Below are positions 1 to 9,484 of a stretch of 64,000 nucleotides of DNA, one piece after another. Source of the DNA: Lunularia cruciata (lineage: Eukaryota > Streptophyta > Marchantiopsida > Lunulariales > Lunulariaceae); assembly GCA_948567375.1 (NCBI GenBank), contig OX419757.1:372001-436000 (forward strand). The letters are read 5' to 3'. A model generated the notes under the pieces. The model saw only the letters and a program-made list of their open reading frames with translations, did not search any database and was not told where the DNA came from. How positions within the stretch are numbered: the stretch's first letter is position 1; each line of letters starts with the position of its first letter. The position numbers were made by a program, and so were the translations under genes.

Positions 1-372
1 CACCCAAATCATTTCTCATGTTACTTATTGACTTCTCTTGCCTTCTCATCTAAGAATTCACCCCGTCTTTACATTTCCAAGTTGAAATCCATTGTTTATA
101 ATCCATCTTCCTTTTCTTCTTATATCTAATCCTCTCCTCCTCCTATGCCTATCAACAATCATGAGGAGTATGCAGTTGATTGTATCCTTGCACATTTTCA
201 CATTCAATATGGCCACCAACAACATACTGAGTACAAGGTCCTTTGGAAAGGGCATCCACTTCATGATACCACTTGGGAGCCTCTTTCTTATCTCTAGAAG
301 GCACAAACAACTATCTAGGATTTTGAAGCTTCCATGGTGACAAGGACATTGCCAACTAGCGATGAGGAAATA
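1..372 (+). pseudogene. 3' end of gypsy (chromovirus) pol with chromodomain, family A
   Basis: The plus strand encodes the extreme C-terminus of a Ty3/gypsy integrase. It reads ISKLK, a proline-rich linker, then a chromodomain (EEYAVDCIL, TEYKVLWKG, TWEPLSYL at about 145-290). It is closely related to the minus-strand copy at 32,580-32,902. Chromodomains of this kind bind methylated histone tails and steer integration into heterochromatin. The frame has stops after SSYI, after SYL and after QTTI, so it is a dead copy. Upstream pol lies outside the window. The purine-rich stretch before 373 fits a polypurine tract. Confidence 0.85.
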
Positions 373-822
373 TGTCACAATATGGAGTTCTTAAATAAAG
401 TTAGTTGAGACTAAGGAAGGCGCAAATAGGTAAAATTAACCATGAAACTATAAGAATATTCTAGAACCATCTAGAAAGCTACTTGGTACCTTCCAAGTAT
501 TGAGAAATGTGCATGCCAAGTGGTGATTTCTAGGAAGAAGCTTCTTGGGAAGCTTTCTGGTTAGCTTAGCTTGCACACCAAGTAGGTGGCTTCTAGAATG
601 AAGCTTCTTGGGAAGCAACTCAGTTAGCTTGGCTTGCACTCCAAGAAAGCAGCTTTTAAGAAACTTCTTAAGAAGCTTCTCAAGAGCTTCTTAGGAGTGT
701 ATTCTCCCTATAAACACCAAAGCCCAAGTTCATGCTAGGCATTTAGAGTTTCCCTCATTCAAGTGTCCCTATGTGATCTTCCACTCTAGTCTTCCATTCT
801 GCTATTTTCTAGATCTCTTACA
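373..822 (+). repeat. 3' LTR of family A gypsy element
   Basis: It begins TGTCACAATATGG and ends TCTCTTACA, matching the ends of the complete family A LTRs at 32,156 and 38,126. It carries repeated GAAGCTTC palindromes (about 537-544, 672-679 and others) and a TATA-like TATAAAC at 709-715. The sequence continues at 823 into the 3' internal part of a family B element, so this A copy sits inside a B copy. Confidence 0.8.
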
Positions 823-1055
823 CAACTTCTTGATCTTTTCTCACCATAGGGTATATCACATGCTTGGAGTAGATGGCTATATGGAGTTAGAGGGATCCAA
901 CCACTAGCTAGGGGGAAATTGTGGGTCTTTGGAAATTATGTGTAACTTTCTTATGAGTTGTGATTGTAGAGTGTATGATGTTGACAATAATATATGTTGT
1001 GTAGTTATTTATATATGCATAATAGTTATCACAACACTTTATAATGCATAAGCAA
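823..1055 (+). mobile_element. 3' internal region of a family B gypsy element
   Basis: Reverse-complement similarity to 29,518-29,720, the 3' internal edge of element B. Shared stretches include the run around CTTGGAGTAGATG and the block near 936-1,020. There is no coding potential. It shows that the family A element to the left inserted into a plus-strand B element. Confidence 0.65.
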
Positions 1056-1548
1056 TGTTTGCTAGGATGCTAGAGAGAGTATCTTGGCAAGCATATTTTT
1101 ATCAATAGCTACTCATGGGTTACTTGGTGGTGGCCATCTTCTACATTATGGTTCATGACCACAATGTTAGTTACACCATCAATTGGGCAGTCAAATGCAT
1201 TGTTAAGGTTGGATCCTTGGTCACTCTACGGTGGTATAGCTCAAAGTGCAACTCCAAAGAGCTCACTTTTGCTATGTTGAGCCTTCAAGCTCCTAGCTAT
1301 GGTGGATAAAGGCCGGTGAGCATGACCTTGATTTTCTTAGCTAGAGTGGGTATGGCCTAATAGTCTAAACAAGGCTATTATTGGCAGATTATTAAGTTGA
1401 CCATTCAGATTTAAGACCTGATTAGAGTGGTCAATGACTGATTATTATGTGTCTTTGGAGTTCTTGTGTGACTTTCTATATGGGTTGTGCTTCTAGGGTG
1501 TGTGATGTTGATAGTAATGTATGTTGTGTAGTGATGAATATTTGCACA
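1056..1548 (+). repeat. LTR of family B gypsy element
   Basis: About 493 bp, similar in content and length to the reverse complement of the 504-bp LTR at 29,014-29,517. It includes the terminal block near 1,450-1,540. Boundaries are approximate (TG at 1,056; CA at 1,546-1,548) and I found no convincing target-site duplication. Confidence 0.6.
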
Positions 1549-2374
1549 ACATGACTTATATCTCAACTTTCAAGACCTCCCAATAGCCTAAATTTTGGGT
1601 TAGAAACAGATTTCTTTCCAAATTGTAAATTTTAAATTTTCTCAAGTAAACCTACAAAGGAATATGTCCTCATTTTCAATCACAAAAGGATATGGAAATT
1701 TAACAAAGGTTACCACTAATATTAGCAAGCCTTCTTCTCATTAGGAAGAAAAAGGGATTAAGAAAATAAAATAAAATAAATGTAACACTTACCTTGCAAA
1801 AGATACATCTTTATATGTACTTGTTTATTATTGTGAATTAATGAAGAGATGAAGGGTTAAAACTCTTTCTATTACTAAATAGAGTGTAATATAGGTACAA
1901 CCAATTTGCTTGATACTTAACTTTGATACTTACATTTTATCCCTTTTAGATAAGACATTTGGAATAGTATACAATGAAATATCTACTATTTTGATCAAAG
2001 GAAAATAGAATTCATAATGGATGATGTAATAATATGATTCAAACAAAAAGAGTGATGGAAAGAGGAATCTTGAGTTAGAATTGAAGTTATTGATAGAAGA
2101 TGTTAGATGATGTTCATTATGAGCAACCCATAGTGGAAAAAACGGGATGATCATTTGTTGCTGATATTATACAATCAATATAACTTAATAGAAGATGTGA
2201 TATCGAGAAGCTAGATAGAAGAAAAATTGAAGATGAGATAAATATGCCTTTAGATCAAAGGTATGACCACAAGCAATTAGATAGAAGATATGTAATGCAC
2301 GATGAGATATTTTGTTCGGAGGTCATTTCATGAATCCAGCTTGATAGATGGATGAAAATACAAGTGATGAATAA
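1549..2374. other. AT-rich spacer, nothing recognised
   Basis: AT-rich sequence without a convincing reading frame, tRNA or repeat boundary. Probably eroded transposon or intergenic DNA. Confidence 0.5.
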
Positions 2375-2593
2375 GTGGTGAGAACACGGTGCAATTTAGC
2401 TAGGGATGACGTTTATGCTAAGCAGATTCTCGACTTCCCCGGTGCTGTTGAGGCACTATTGGAAGGTCTTTCTGGTGGAATTAGCTCCCAGCTGCTAATG
2501 CATATTGTTGCAATGACCTTAGCCAATATAGCCACAAGTGACAAGGGGAGAGGAGAATTGGAGAAGTTCCCGGGTCAATCTCCAACTCCCTAA
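2375..2593 (+). pseudogene. Possible armadillo-like gene fragment (single exon-like piece)
   Basis: An island of codon-like, GC-richer sequence reads ARDDVYAKQILDF, GAVEALLEGLSGGIS and HIVAMTLANIATSDKGRGELEK. The alternating hydrophobic helices with an LANIATSD turn look like one to two armadillo/HEAT-type repeats. The frame closes at 2,593 after a proline-rich tail that does not look conserved, so the coding part probably ends near 2,569. Neighbouring DNA is AT-rich and non-coding, with no other exon found on either side. It could be a captured or duplicated exon, or a lone exon of a gene otherwise lost. The parent gene is not identified. Confidence 0.35.
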
Positions 2594-3366
2594 CCTCTTC
2601 CTCTAAGGGAATGGAGGTGTGGAGGTTGACGAACAAGTGCCGAGAACACTAGATACAGGCGCAGATGAGGTTAGTTGCTCTAGAGGTCATTTCATTGATA
2701 CAACCTATTGGAAGATGCAACATGGATGAGACAATCTCTCTCCAACTACTTCTATACATATCACTTTCTTAATATAAGGAAGATGGAATGATATGGCATG
2801 CAATGATATCTTTTTATAAAGATGATGTCTTCAAGTTGAAATACAAATGCATGTAAGTTAAATTATAGAGCATCATTTCAATGTCCATATAATTATGTTA
2901 TAATAGTCATGCAATAAGTTATATTGGTAAGATGATTTATGTTGGCAAGACGATTGGTAAGAGCAATAAATTTTAAAGCCTCTCCAAATCAAAGGATAAG
3001 ACTACCAACTTGAGTATGACTGACCTTAATGATTTCACCACTAATAATGCTTTTGAATTAGCTTCTACAAGTGCACCGGTTTTGAAGAATTTTATAGTAC
3101 ATGGTATTTTTAATGACAAGGTGTTATTTATCAATTCAGTTGGTCCACTTCTCCTTGATGTTAGACATCCTCTTTTTTTCTTAACTTATGTTACAAAACA
3201 TAAATTTGATAATAAGGGGAATGATGAAAAGTAGACTTAACTTAATAATCTTACAAGGATTGCAAATTATGATGCACAATTATATAAATATGCGTGGGTG
3301 TCTTCCGAAGTATGACTTCCAACGCACAAAAGTAACTATAAGCATATAATCTTGAATGCAAGCAAA
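2594..3366. other. Spacer, nothing recognised
   Basis: AT-rich. A 74-codon open frame at 3,010-3,234 has no recognisable domain or splice context and is not called. Confidence 0.5.
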
Positions 3367-3438
3367 CATGGGCTTGACACATGGCATTACACTGCCACGT
3401 GTAATTTGTAAGATGTATTGCCATGTGTCAAGCCCATG
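3367..3438. repeat. Nested inverted repeat with G-box in the loop
   Basis: Two 19-bp arms, 3,367-3,385 (CATGGGCTTGACACATGGC) and 3,420-3,438, are perfect reverse complements. The loop holds a second 7-bp inverted repeat (ATTACAC 3,386-3,392 / GTGTAAT 3,399-3,405) flanking CACGTG (3,396-3,401). It could be a small MITE-like remnant or a transcribed hairpin. It lies about 1.1 kb upstream of the aldo-keto reductase. Confidence 0.75.
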
Positions 3439-3457
3439 GCATTACAACTTACAACTT

Positions 3458-3484
3458 GGGGGGTGGGGGGGCGGGGGGGCGGGG
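3458..3484 (+). repeat. Poly-G tract, G-quadruplex candidate
   Basis: Four G-runs (6, 7, 7 and 4 G) are separated by single T or C bases. This meets the usual G-quadruplex pattern on the plus strand and stands out in AT-rich DNA. Confidence 0.75.
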
Positions 3485-4426
3485 TTTATAATTTAAAGAA
3501 GGCTTAGGCTTATATCACTTTATTTTAATTTTTCTTTTAATTTTTTTATGCGATGGCAGGTTAACATCCAAGAATATAAAAAGAGAAACTTGGTTCATTA
3601 TGGGAACAAGAAGAAATTGGGTGAACAAGGAACAAAGACTCTGTAAACAAAAAGGGAATATCTTAGTAATGGGTTAAGAGACTTGCGGAAGGTGTAGTCA
3701 TGCTAAACGTGCAACCTACAAACAACGGACCATGCGGAGTACAAACTCAGAACATAAGACAAGTGGACGCAACAGACTGACTAACTCAATGGACCAGGCG
3801 ATACCGATTGCCGGTATGATCGGAGCATGCAGCTTACCACGTAAAGTAAATCATATAAACAAGTCCATGTTTAAGTTTTGTGGTTATTCAATATTATATA
3901 TCGTGTAGTGTTTGGATGTTCCAAATGTTAGTCAAATCCTAGCGCCGCTCCCTTGAGTAGATGAAGAGGATTTATTAAAAAAACTAATTTGTCGTAAAGG
4001 GTCAGTAGCCCATGTGTATCTAACACATGTGGATAGTGAGTTTTTTCATTACCAAGAAGAATATATTCCCCTCCCGAATATTCTAATTCATCACACTATC
4101 TGGGCACCAAACCGTGAAAGTGCACACTGTTTTAATGGTGGTGCGAGTTTCCTCGGTTAGGGGAGTTTCAGCAAACAACGAAATACAGGCCGGTAGAATC
4201 TTGGGACTTGTTGATACCGGTACACCTTGCTGGGAAACTTAAACAGAGTACTTTCAACAATATTTTCGAAAAGAAGAACGGCGTTAGAGTATCCGTCAAC
4301 GTTCAAGAAAGCCCATAGGAGGAGATTTCCGACGGGTTTGTGACAAGTTCCTCACCAGTTCACAGGGAAACTCGTTGGACAAGAGAAGTCAGTCGGTCAA
4401 AAGCGACTCTGAAGTTTACAGTGTTG
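3485..4426. other. Spacer and upstream region of the aldo-keto reductase
   Basis: No gene seen. Base composition becomes more balanced after about 3,600. The last few hundred bases probably hold the promoter. Confidence 0.45.
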
Positions 4427-4433
4427 TATAAAA
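4427..4433 (+). promoter_or_regulatory. Putative TATA box of the aldo-keto reductase gene
   Basis: TATAAAA lies 110 bp before the start codon at 4,543. A transcription start about 30 bp downstream would give a 5' leader of about 80 nt. No ATG lies between the expected start site and 4,543. Confidence 0.45.
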
Positions 4434-4542
4434 CGAGTAGTGTTCATAAATTTGATCTGCTTACTTGTCAAGTGATTCCATTTCGTTCTCTCCTCGAGAA
4501 ACTGAATCTGTCCGCCGTCGTAGGCTAAGCGTTTGAGGAGAA

Positions 4543-7406
4543 ATGGCAACAGCAGTCGATCGCGTGAAGCTCGGATCGCAGGGCTTTGAGGTTTCGAAGC
4601 AGGGTCTAGGATGTATGGGAATGTCTCATGGCTACGGGCCCGTGAAGTCGGAGCAGGAGATGATTGATCTCATTCATCATGCTTTGAATTCGGGAATTAC
4701 GTTCCTTGATACTTCTGATTTTTATGGGCCTCATACGAATGAAGTCCTCGTAGGAAAGGTGAGTCTCTCATAGTTGAGTGCTGGTCTTGTTCTCTCTATA
4801 TGAAGTTTGGGTCTCCCGTACTCCAGGTGCTTAGGAGCATGCAGGAAATATGGATTTCGATCTCCAGGATAGTGACAGTTTTGAGATTTAGCCCCATTTT
4901 ACCTTTTTCATCTCCCCCTTGTACGGCTTGATGGGGTCTTCCCATCCTTCATTTTTTCTACGTGGGCGTCCTTTCTTCTTTTGAGGTTTTGATTGTCGTT
5001 CTTGAACCTTCCTGCTCTGCTTGTGAAGTTATAAGGCTGTGAGTTCGACTTTACTGTGTTTGCATGTTTCTTAGATTGTAAAAGATTCTGAATTTGGACA
5101 CCCCGAACAATTTTTACTTAAGGCCTAGTGACTGCAATTAGCGGAGCTAGCACTTGGCTGATGCTCTAAGGTAAACGGGGGAGCAAAGTTTTCTGAGATA
5201 TTACTATTCAAACCTTGTCCTATGCTGAAGAGTAGGCCATGCGCAGGCAATCAAAGGGATGAGAGACAGGGTTGAGATTGCCACAAAATTTGGAGTTTAC
5301 ATGGATCCTGATACCGGAACAAGAAGAGCTAGGGGGGACCCAGAGTACGTTCGCATGAGCTGCGAAGGAAGCCTGAAGAGGCTGGATATAGACTGCATCG
5401 ACCTTTACTATATACATCGGATTGACAAGGATGTCCCAATTGAAGTCACTGTGAGTGTGCAACTGTCCTCTTTTTCCTGTGTCTTTTGTTCTAAGAGGAC
5501 TCCTACTTTTATGCCTCCTGATAGTTAAATAGAAGACATTACTCTTCTTGTAAGTAATATCACAAATTTCTGCATATTTTCCACTTAACATTCGTTGCAT
5601 TCATGCATGGAGATCAGATTCTGGTCGTTCACGTTTACATTGGGTTACCTTACTGCCTGTCTTGGTACTTGTCCTCACTCTTGCTAAAACATTATTAAAA
5701 CATTGCCTCAACGAAAGTCGGCATCCTGAATCTAAAACATATTTTGTGCAGATTGGAGAAATGAAGAAATTGGTTGGAGAAGGAAAAGTGAAGTACTTGG
5801 GAATGTCTGAGGCATCCAGTCAAGACATTCGTAGAGCTCATGCAGTGCACCCAATCACTGCAGTTCAGATAGAATGGTCTCTTTGGACCCGCGATGTCGA
5901 AGAAGACGTGATTCCAACCTGCAGGTGAATGCAAGCTCTGAGCATTACTGCCGTACACTTCTTTTCAGGTTTTGAATAGAAACTTGCCAGCTCTGCAAAT
6001 TCCTGGTTTGATTCCATTATTATAGGATGAAAAGAATACACCCAAGTAACGTATGTAACTCGCAGGGAGTTGGGAATTGGGATAGTACCATTCAGTCCAC
6101 TGGGTAAGGGCTTCTTCGCTGGACTCGATATGTCGAAATTAACAGATGGCGACTTCAGAAAGGTATTCTTTATCTTCTTATAGTGATGGATGTGGCAACT
6201 CATTAAGTGCAACAGTAATTCATTCAACCTTTTGCATATTGCCTACGAGTTGCCTGCTTGCATCTGGGAGTAAAGGTTTCATTTGAGAATGCCACCGCAG
6301 AACATTAACACTGCTTCCTCTTTAAGATTTGTCAGTAGTCAGAGTTACGAGGTCCCGGGCTGCCTTTGTTTCCAATTCAGCTTTGTTCTCTTGATTAGAG
6401 TTTGTCCAACTATGGCCATTCACAGATCTGTTTGCAACTTTGTGAGACTTAAGAAGCCCTGAAATTCCTTTGGATATATGGGCGAGCCTACAATCATAGA
6501 TATCAGTGTGGCCTGCTTATATCCTTGAACCAAGTTGCAAATGGATTGATTGATATTGATTGCCATTGTACGGGTTTGTAGTGGGAGAGCTAAGGACATT
6601 TCTAGACTTCAGGATGACCCGGTTATGCAACTTCTAAATTGGTGAAGCTATCTGCTTCTTCTACATCAGTACATCAAGGACAAGTATAAGAAGATTGTTA
6701 TGATCTCCTTTTGTAACCCCGCTAGTACATTTAGAGTAAAGACTTCACACTTGTAACTCCTGGTCTGCTTAGCTTTCTGGGGGTTTATTCTAGTCGGGCA
6801 TTGCCGTTCATTGTCCATTGGATAGGTTGTTCTGACTTCACCTTAAAAGAGTTACTCTTTTTTGTGCTTCAGGCCGTCTAATTCATTTCCAGGATATCTT
6901 ACATTTTTACCGCTCTTACTAATCAGCATTTTACATCTTCTGATACCACCAGTGTCCCAGACTAAGAACCTGGTCCCTGGAGAAGAATATAAGTCTAGAA
7001 CCTAAGATTTCGCGCACCTTTGCTGTTGATGTAAACTGATGATGTATTTGGATGCCTTTAGATGATGGTACCGAGGCTCCAGCCAGGAAACCTTGAGAAG
7101 AACGAGGTATTTTACCGTCGCTTAGTCGAGATCGGTAAGAAGCATGGCAAAACACCTGGCCAGGTAGCTCTGGCCTGGGTCCATCACCAAGGGCATGATG
7201 TCGTGCCAATTCCTGGCACAACGAAAGTGAAAAATCTAGAGGAAAATATCGGTGCACTTTCTATATTTTTCAGCACGGAGGAACTTGAAGAAATCGAGAC
7301 AGCTGTTCCGATTGCAGAGGTTGAAGGAGACAGATATGCGGAAGAGCACATGCAGATGACATGGCGCCGTGTCCAGAGTCCTCCTCTGTCATCCTGGAAA
7401 GTTTGA
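4543..7406 (+). CDS. Aldo-keto reductase, IN2-2/PCNT115-like, five exons, intact
   Basis: Exons 4,543-4,758, 5,247-5,450, 5,752-5,924, 6,066-6,162 and 7,062-7,406 join in frame to 344 residues, the usual length for this plant family. All introns are GT-AG. The family reduces aldehydes and ketones with NADPH in a (beta/alpha)8 barrel in the cytosol; the substrate here is unknown. Catalytic residues are present: Asp and Tyr in FLDTSDFYG (exon 1), Lys in ATKFG and His in YYIHRID (exon 2; relatives usually read YYQHRID). Exon 3 carries the [21 protein letters not shown] region. Exon 5 carries the cofactor-binding [16 protein letters not shown] segment. The ATG is chosen because [21 protein letters not shown] matches the family start. 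No frame damage is seen despite the transposons around it. Confidence 0.93.
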
Positions 7407-8815
7407 CCTGTACATTCGTCCTGACGTATAATCCCCTTCTTACTCCCAAAACTAGTATATGAAGAGTTGTGGAGAAATCCTGAAGTGTCTACTGGTCTAC
7501 CGTTTCTGACACATTCAAGCCTTACTGAACTAGCAATCTGTTACGCATCGTTGACTATCCTTCATGTCCGTCCAGTGGGCAAAGAGACTGCTTAGAATGC
7601 CATGAATCTGCCACAATCACTTCAATGCAGTTTCTTAGTAACAAACTGGCGACGTGACCCAGGCTAGAGTTGCTTATCAAATTGACAGACGGCTAGTAAC
7701 CTAACAGGAACTTCGCTTTTGGAATTCAATAGAGGCCGGTATGATAGACGGAAATTTGGATTTAGTGATGTGAAGTGGCCACAACCTTGTGATGTGTTCC
7801 CTACCCGTCCAACACAGAGGTTTCTAGTACATGCCGCTTGAATGCCTAGTACCAGTCACGTCGTCCATTACTGATTACCTGAATTTTCAGATGAGTTTTC
7901 AACGAAGTTGAACGCACTCCACTGTATATCTTAGTAGAGTTCAGGGGGAGGTATGACTCGGAATAAATGACGCCCAATAAGAATGAGAAATCTTGCATTT
8001 GATGTCGGTGGTCTTTGAAATGCGTGCGCTGAGATATTTGAAAATTGTACACAAGAGTTTATTGTAATTGTACCTCTTGATGGGGGTCTTCCCATCCTGC
8101 TGTCTTATGTGCGTCGCGTGTGCATTGAGGTAATCCTTGCATCCATGACTATTATATGGATGTCACTTACTGTATAATACGCTCATAGACATAACCAACG
8201 GATTCTGAAAGTGTTGGTCATGTACGTACTTCCAAATATGAGCACTTTGCTACCACATCAGGTCGGAAAAGCGGGAGATATCTAGCAAGAAGAGCGAGCA
8301 CCGAAGAACAGTCTTTACCTCTGCCGCAGGACATGCACTCGTCCCCACTATGCGTGAGTTTGAGGAAAAACTGGCAGAATCATTCCTGCCTTGACGCACA
8401 ACAGACTCGTGTAAACTCCAACAAGGCATTGTTTTTACTCCAAATTTTACCAAGTTTACAGAACCGGTACAAGAAACTCTACTTCCAGAAGGAACACACT
8501 CATGCCTTAATGATCAACACAAACTTACGTGAGTAAGCACAATTGTTTTTATTTTATGTCAAATGACACGTACTTAAGTATGCCGACTTAAATATGTTTT
8601 CTGTCCGAATCAAGTTAAATTTCTGCAGGTTGTCAATATCTACAGCTTTGCAATTAGCAGTAAGTCCGAAGAAACGTTCTGTATTTCTGCGGAGGGAATC
8701 TCACCTTTGCCCCCAAGAGTGGGAAACTGGGTAAGTTCAGAAGAAGGTATCTCTGTATTGCAAGCAGGCGGGTGAGAGAAGGAAGGTAAGGAGGAGAAGG
8801 AGGTTTACATCACAC
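7407..8815. other. 3' UTR of the reductase and spacer
   Basis: Gene-like base composition but no supported coding exon. The proximal few hundred bases probably form the 3' UTR. Short open frames on both strands lack recognisable domains. Confidence 0.4.
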
Positions 8816-9001
8816 GGACACGGAAAGGAAGAGGGGGAGGAGGGGAGCGGGGGAACGAGAAAGAGATCGGGACTTCAGGGGAACAGAGAGGTAGAAGGGG
8901 CTGAGCAGGGACACGGAAAGGAAGAGGGGGAGGAGGGGAGCGGGGGAACGAGAAAGAGATCGGGACTTCAGGGGAACAGAGAGGTAGAAGGGGCTGAGCA
9001 G
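8816..9001 (+). repeat. Perfect 93-bp tandem duplication, purine/G-rich
   Basis: Units 8,816-8,908 and 8,909-9,001 are identical as read by eye, which suggests a recent event. Each is strongly purine-biased (GGAAGAGGGGGAGGAGGGGA). It abuts the Yippee-like exon, so it may lie in a 5' UTR, promoter or intron of that gene. The unit length is a multiple of three, but the frame through it is closed by a TGA at 8,995-8,997. Confidence 0.9.
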
Positions 9002-9115
9002 GAAGGAAAGACGACCAATTCTCGGTTGGTATTGGTGGAGTTGAACTCCATATCTATAGCTGCAGCAACTGTCGCCGTCATGTAGCAGAGCTCGGCGATA
9101 TAGTCTCCAAGTCTT
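8998..9115 (+). pseudogene. Yippee-like zinc-binding exon, 5' part, cut by Copia
   Basis: In the frame with GAA at 9,043 the exon reads ELHIYSCSNC then RRHVAELGDIVSKS. This is the conserved start of a Yippee domain: the first Cys-x2-Cys zinc pair, a His-hydrophobic-Ala step, then the D-I/L-V-S-K-S-F motif. Yippee proteins are small nuclear or cytosolic zinc-binding proteins; a specific role cannot be assigned. No in-frame ATG follows the upstream stop, so the first residues must come from an upstream exon that I did not find. The Copia element entered inside the codons for SKSF. The second CxxC half of the domain was not found downstream, so the gene is probably broken or largely lost. Exon start is uncertain. 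Confidence 0.55.
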
Positions 9116-9395
9116 TGTTATGTTTGGCTTGTCAAGAGCAAAAGCGAACGTAACTAATGGACAGTCACTTGTCTAGAAGTTCAAGTGAATGACAGTGATG
9201 GACCTTTTATAATGTATATATATGTGCAATGAGAAATAAAGCTTTGAAAGGCTGGTGTGAGCCTGTTTCAGTCGTGGAGGTAGCTTCCGGGACAGGGAGT
9301 GAACAACGTTATTTACTATTAGTCCTCTGATTTGTGTTTAATATGGTCGTCATGAGCTATTGTGAGAGGTCCTAGGGGACTCAATTTTTCTAACA
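9116..9395 (+). repeat. Copia 5' LTR
   Basis: TG...CA ends, TATA-like TATATATA near 9,216-9,223 and AATAAA at 9,235-9,240. U3 holds the short repeat CACTTGTCTAGAAGTTCAAG once, whereas the 3' LTR has it about twice. Confidence 0.92.
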
Positions 9396-9397
9396 AT

Positions 9398-9409
9398 TGG
9401 TATCAGAGC
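9398..9409 (+). other. Copia primer-binding site (initiator Met tRNA)
   Basis: TGGTATCAGAGC two bases after the 5' LTR is the standard plant retrotransposon primer site complementary to the 3' end of initiator methionine tRNA. Confidence 0.92.
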
Positions 9410-9484
9410 TTAGTTGGTCCTGAAGAGTGACTTAAGATCTGAGGGTGTTGTGAAGAGTGTCAAGAAGCAAGTACACAACAAAGC

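Noticed and set aside
448-639. 63-codon minus-strand frame with repeated KLTELLPKKL-like units
   Set aside because: It lies wholly in the family A LTR; the repetition comes from the GAAGCTTC motifs, not from a protein.
3010-3234. 74-codon plus-strand open frame
   Set aside because: AT-rich, no domain, no splice or promoter context.
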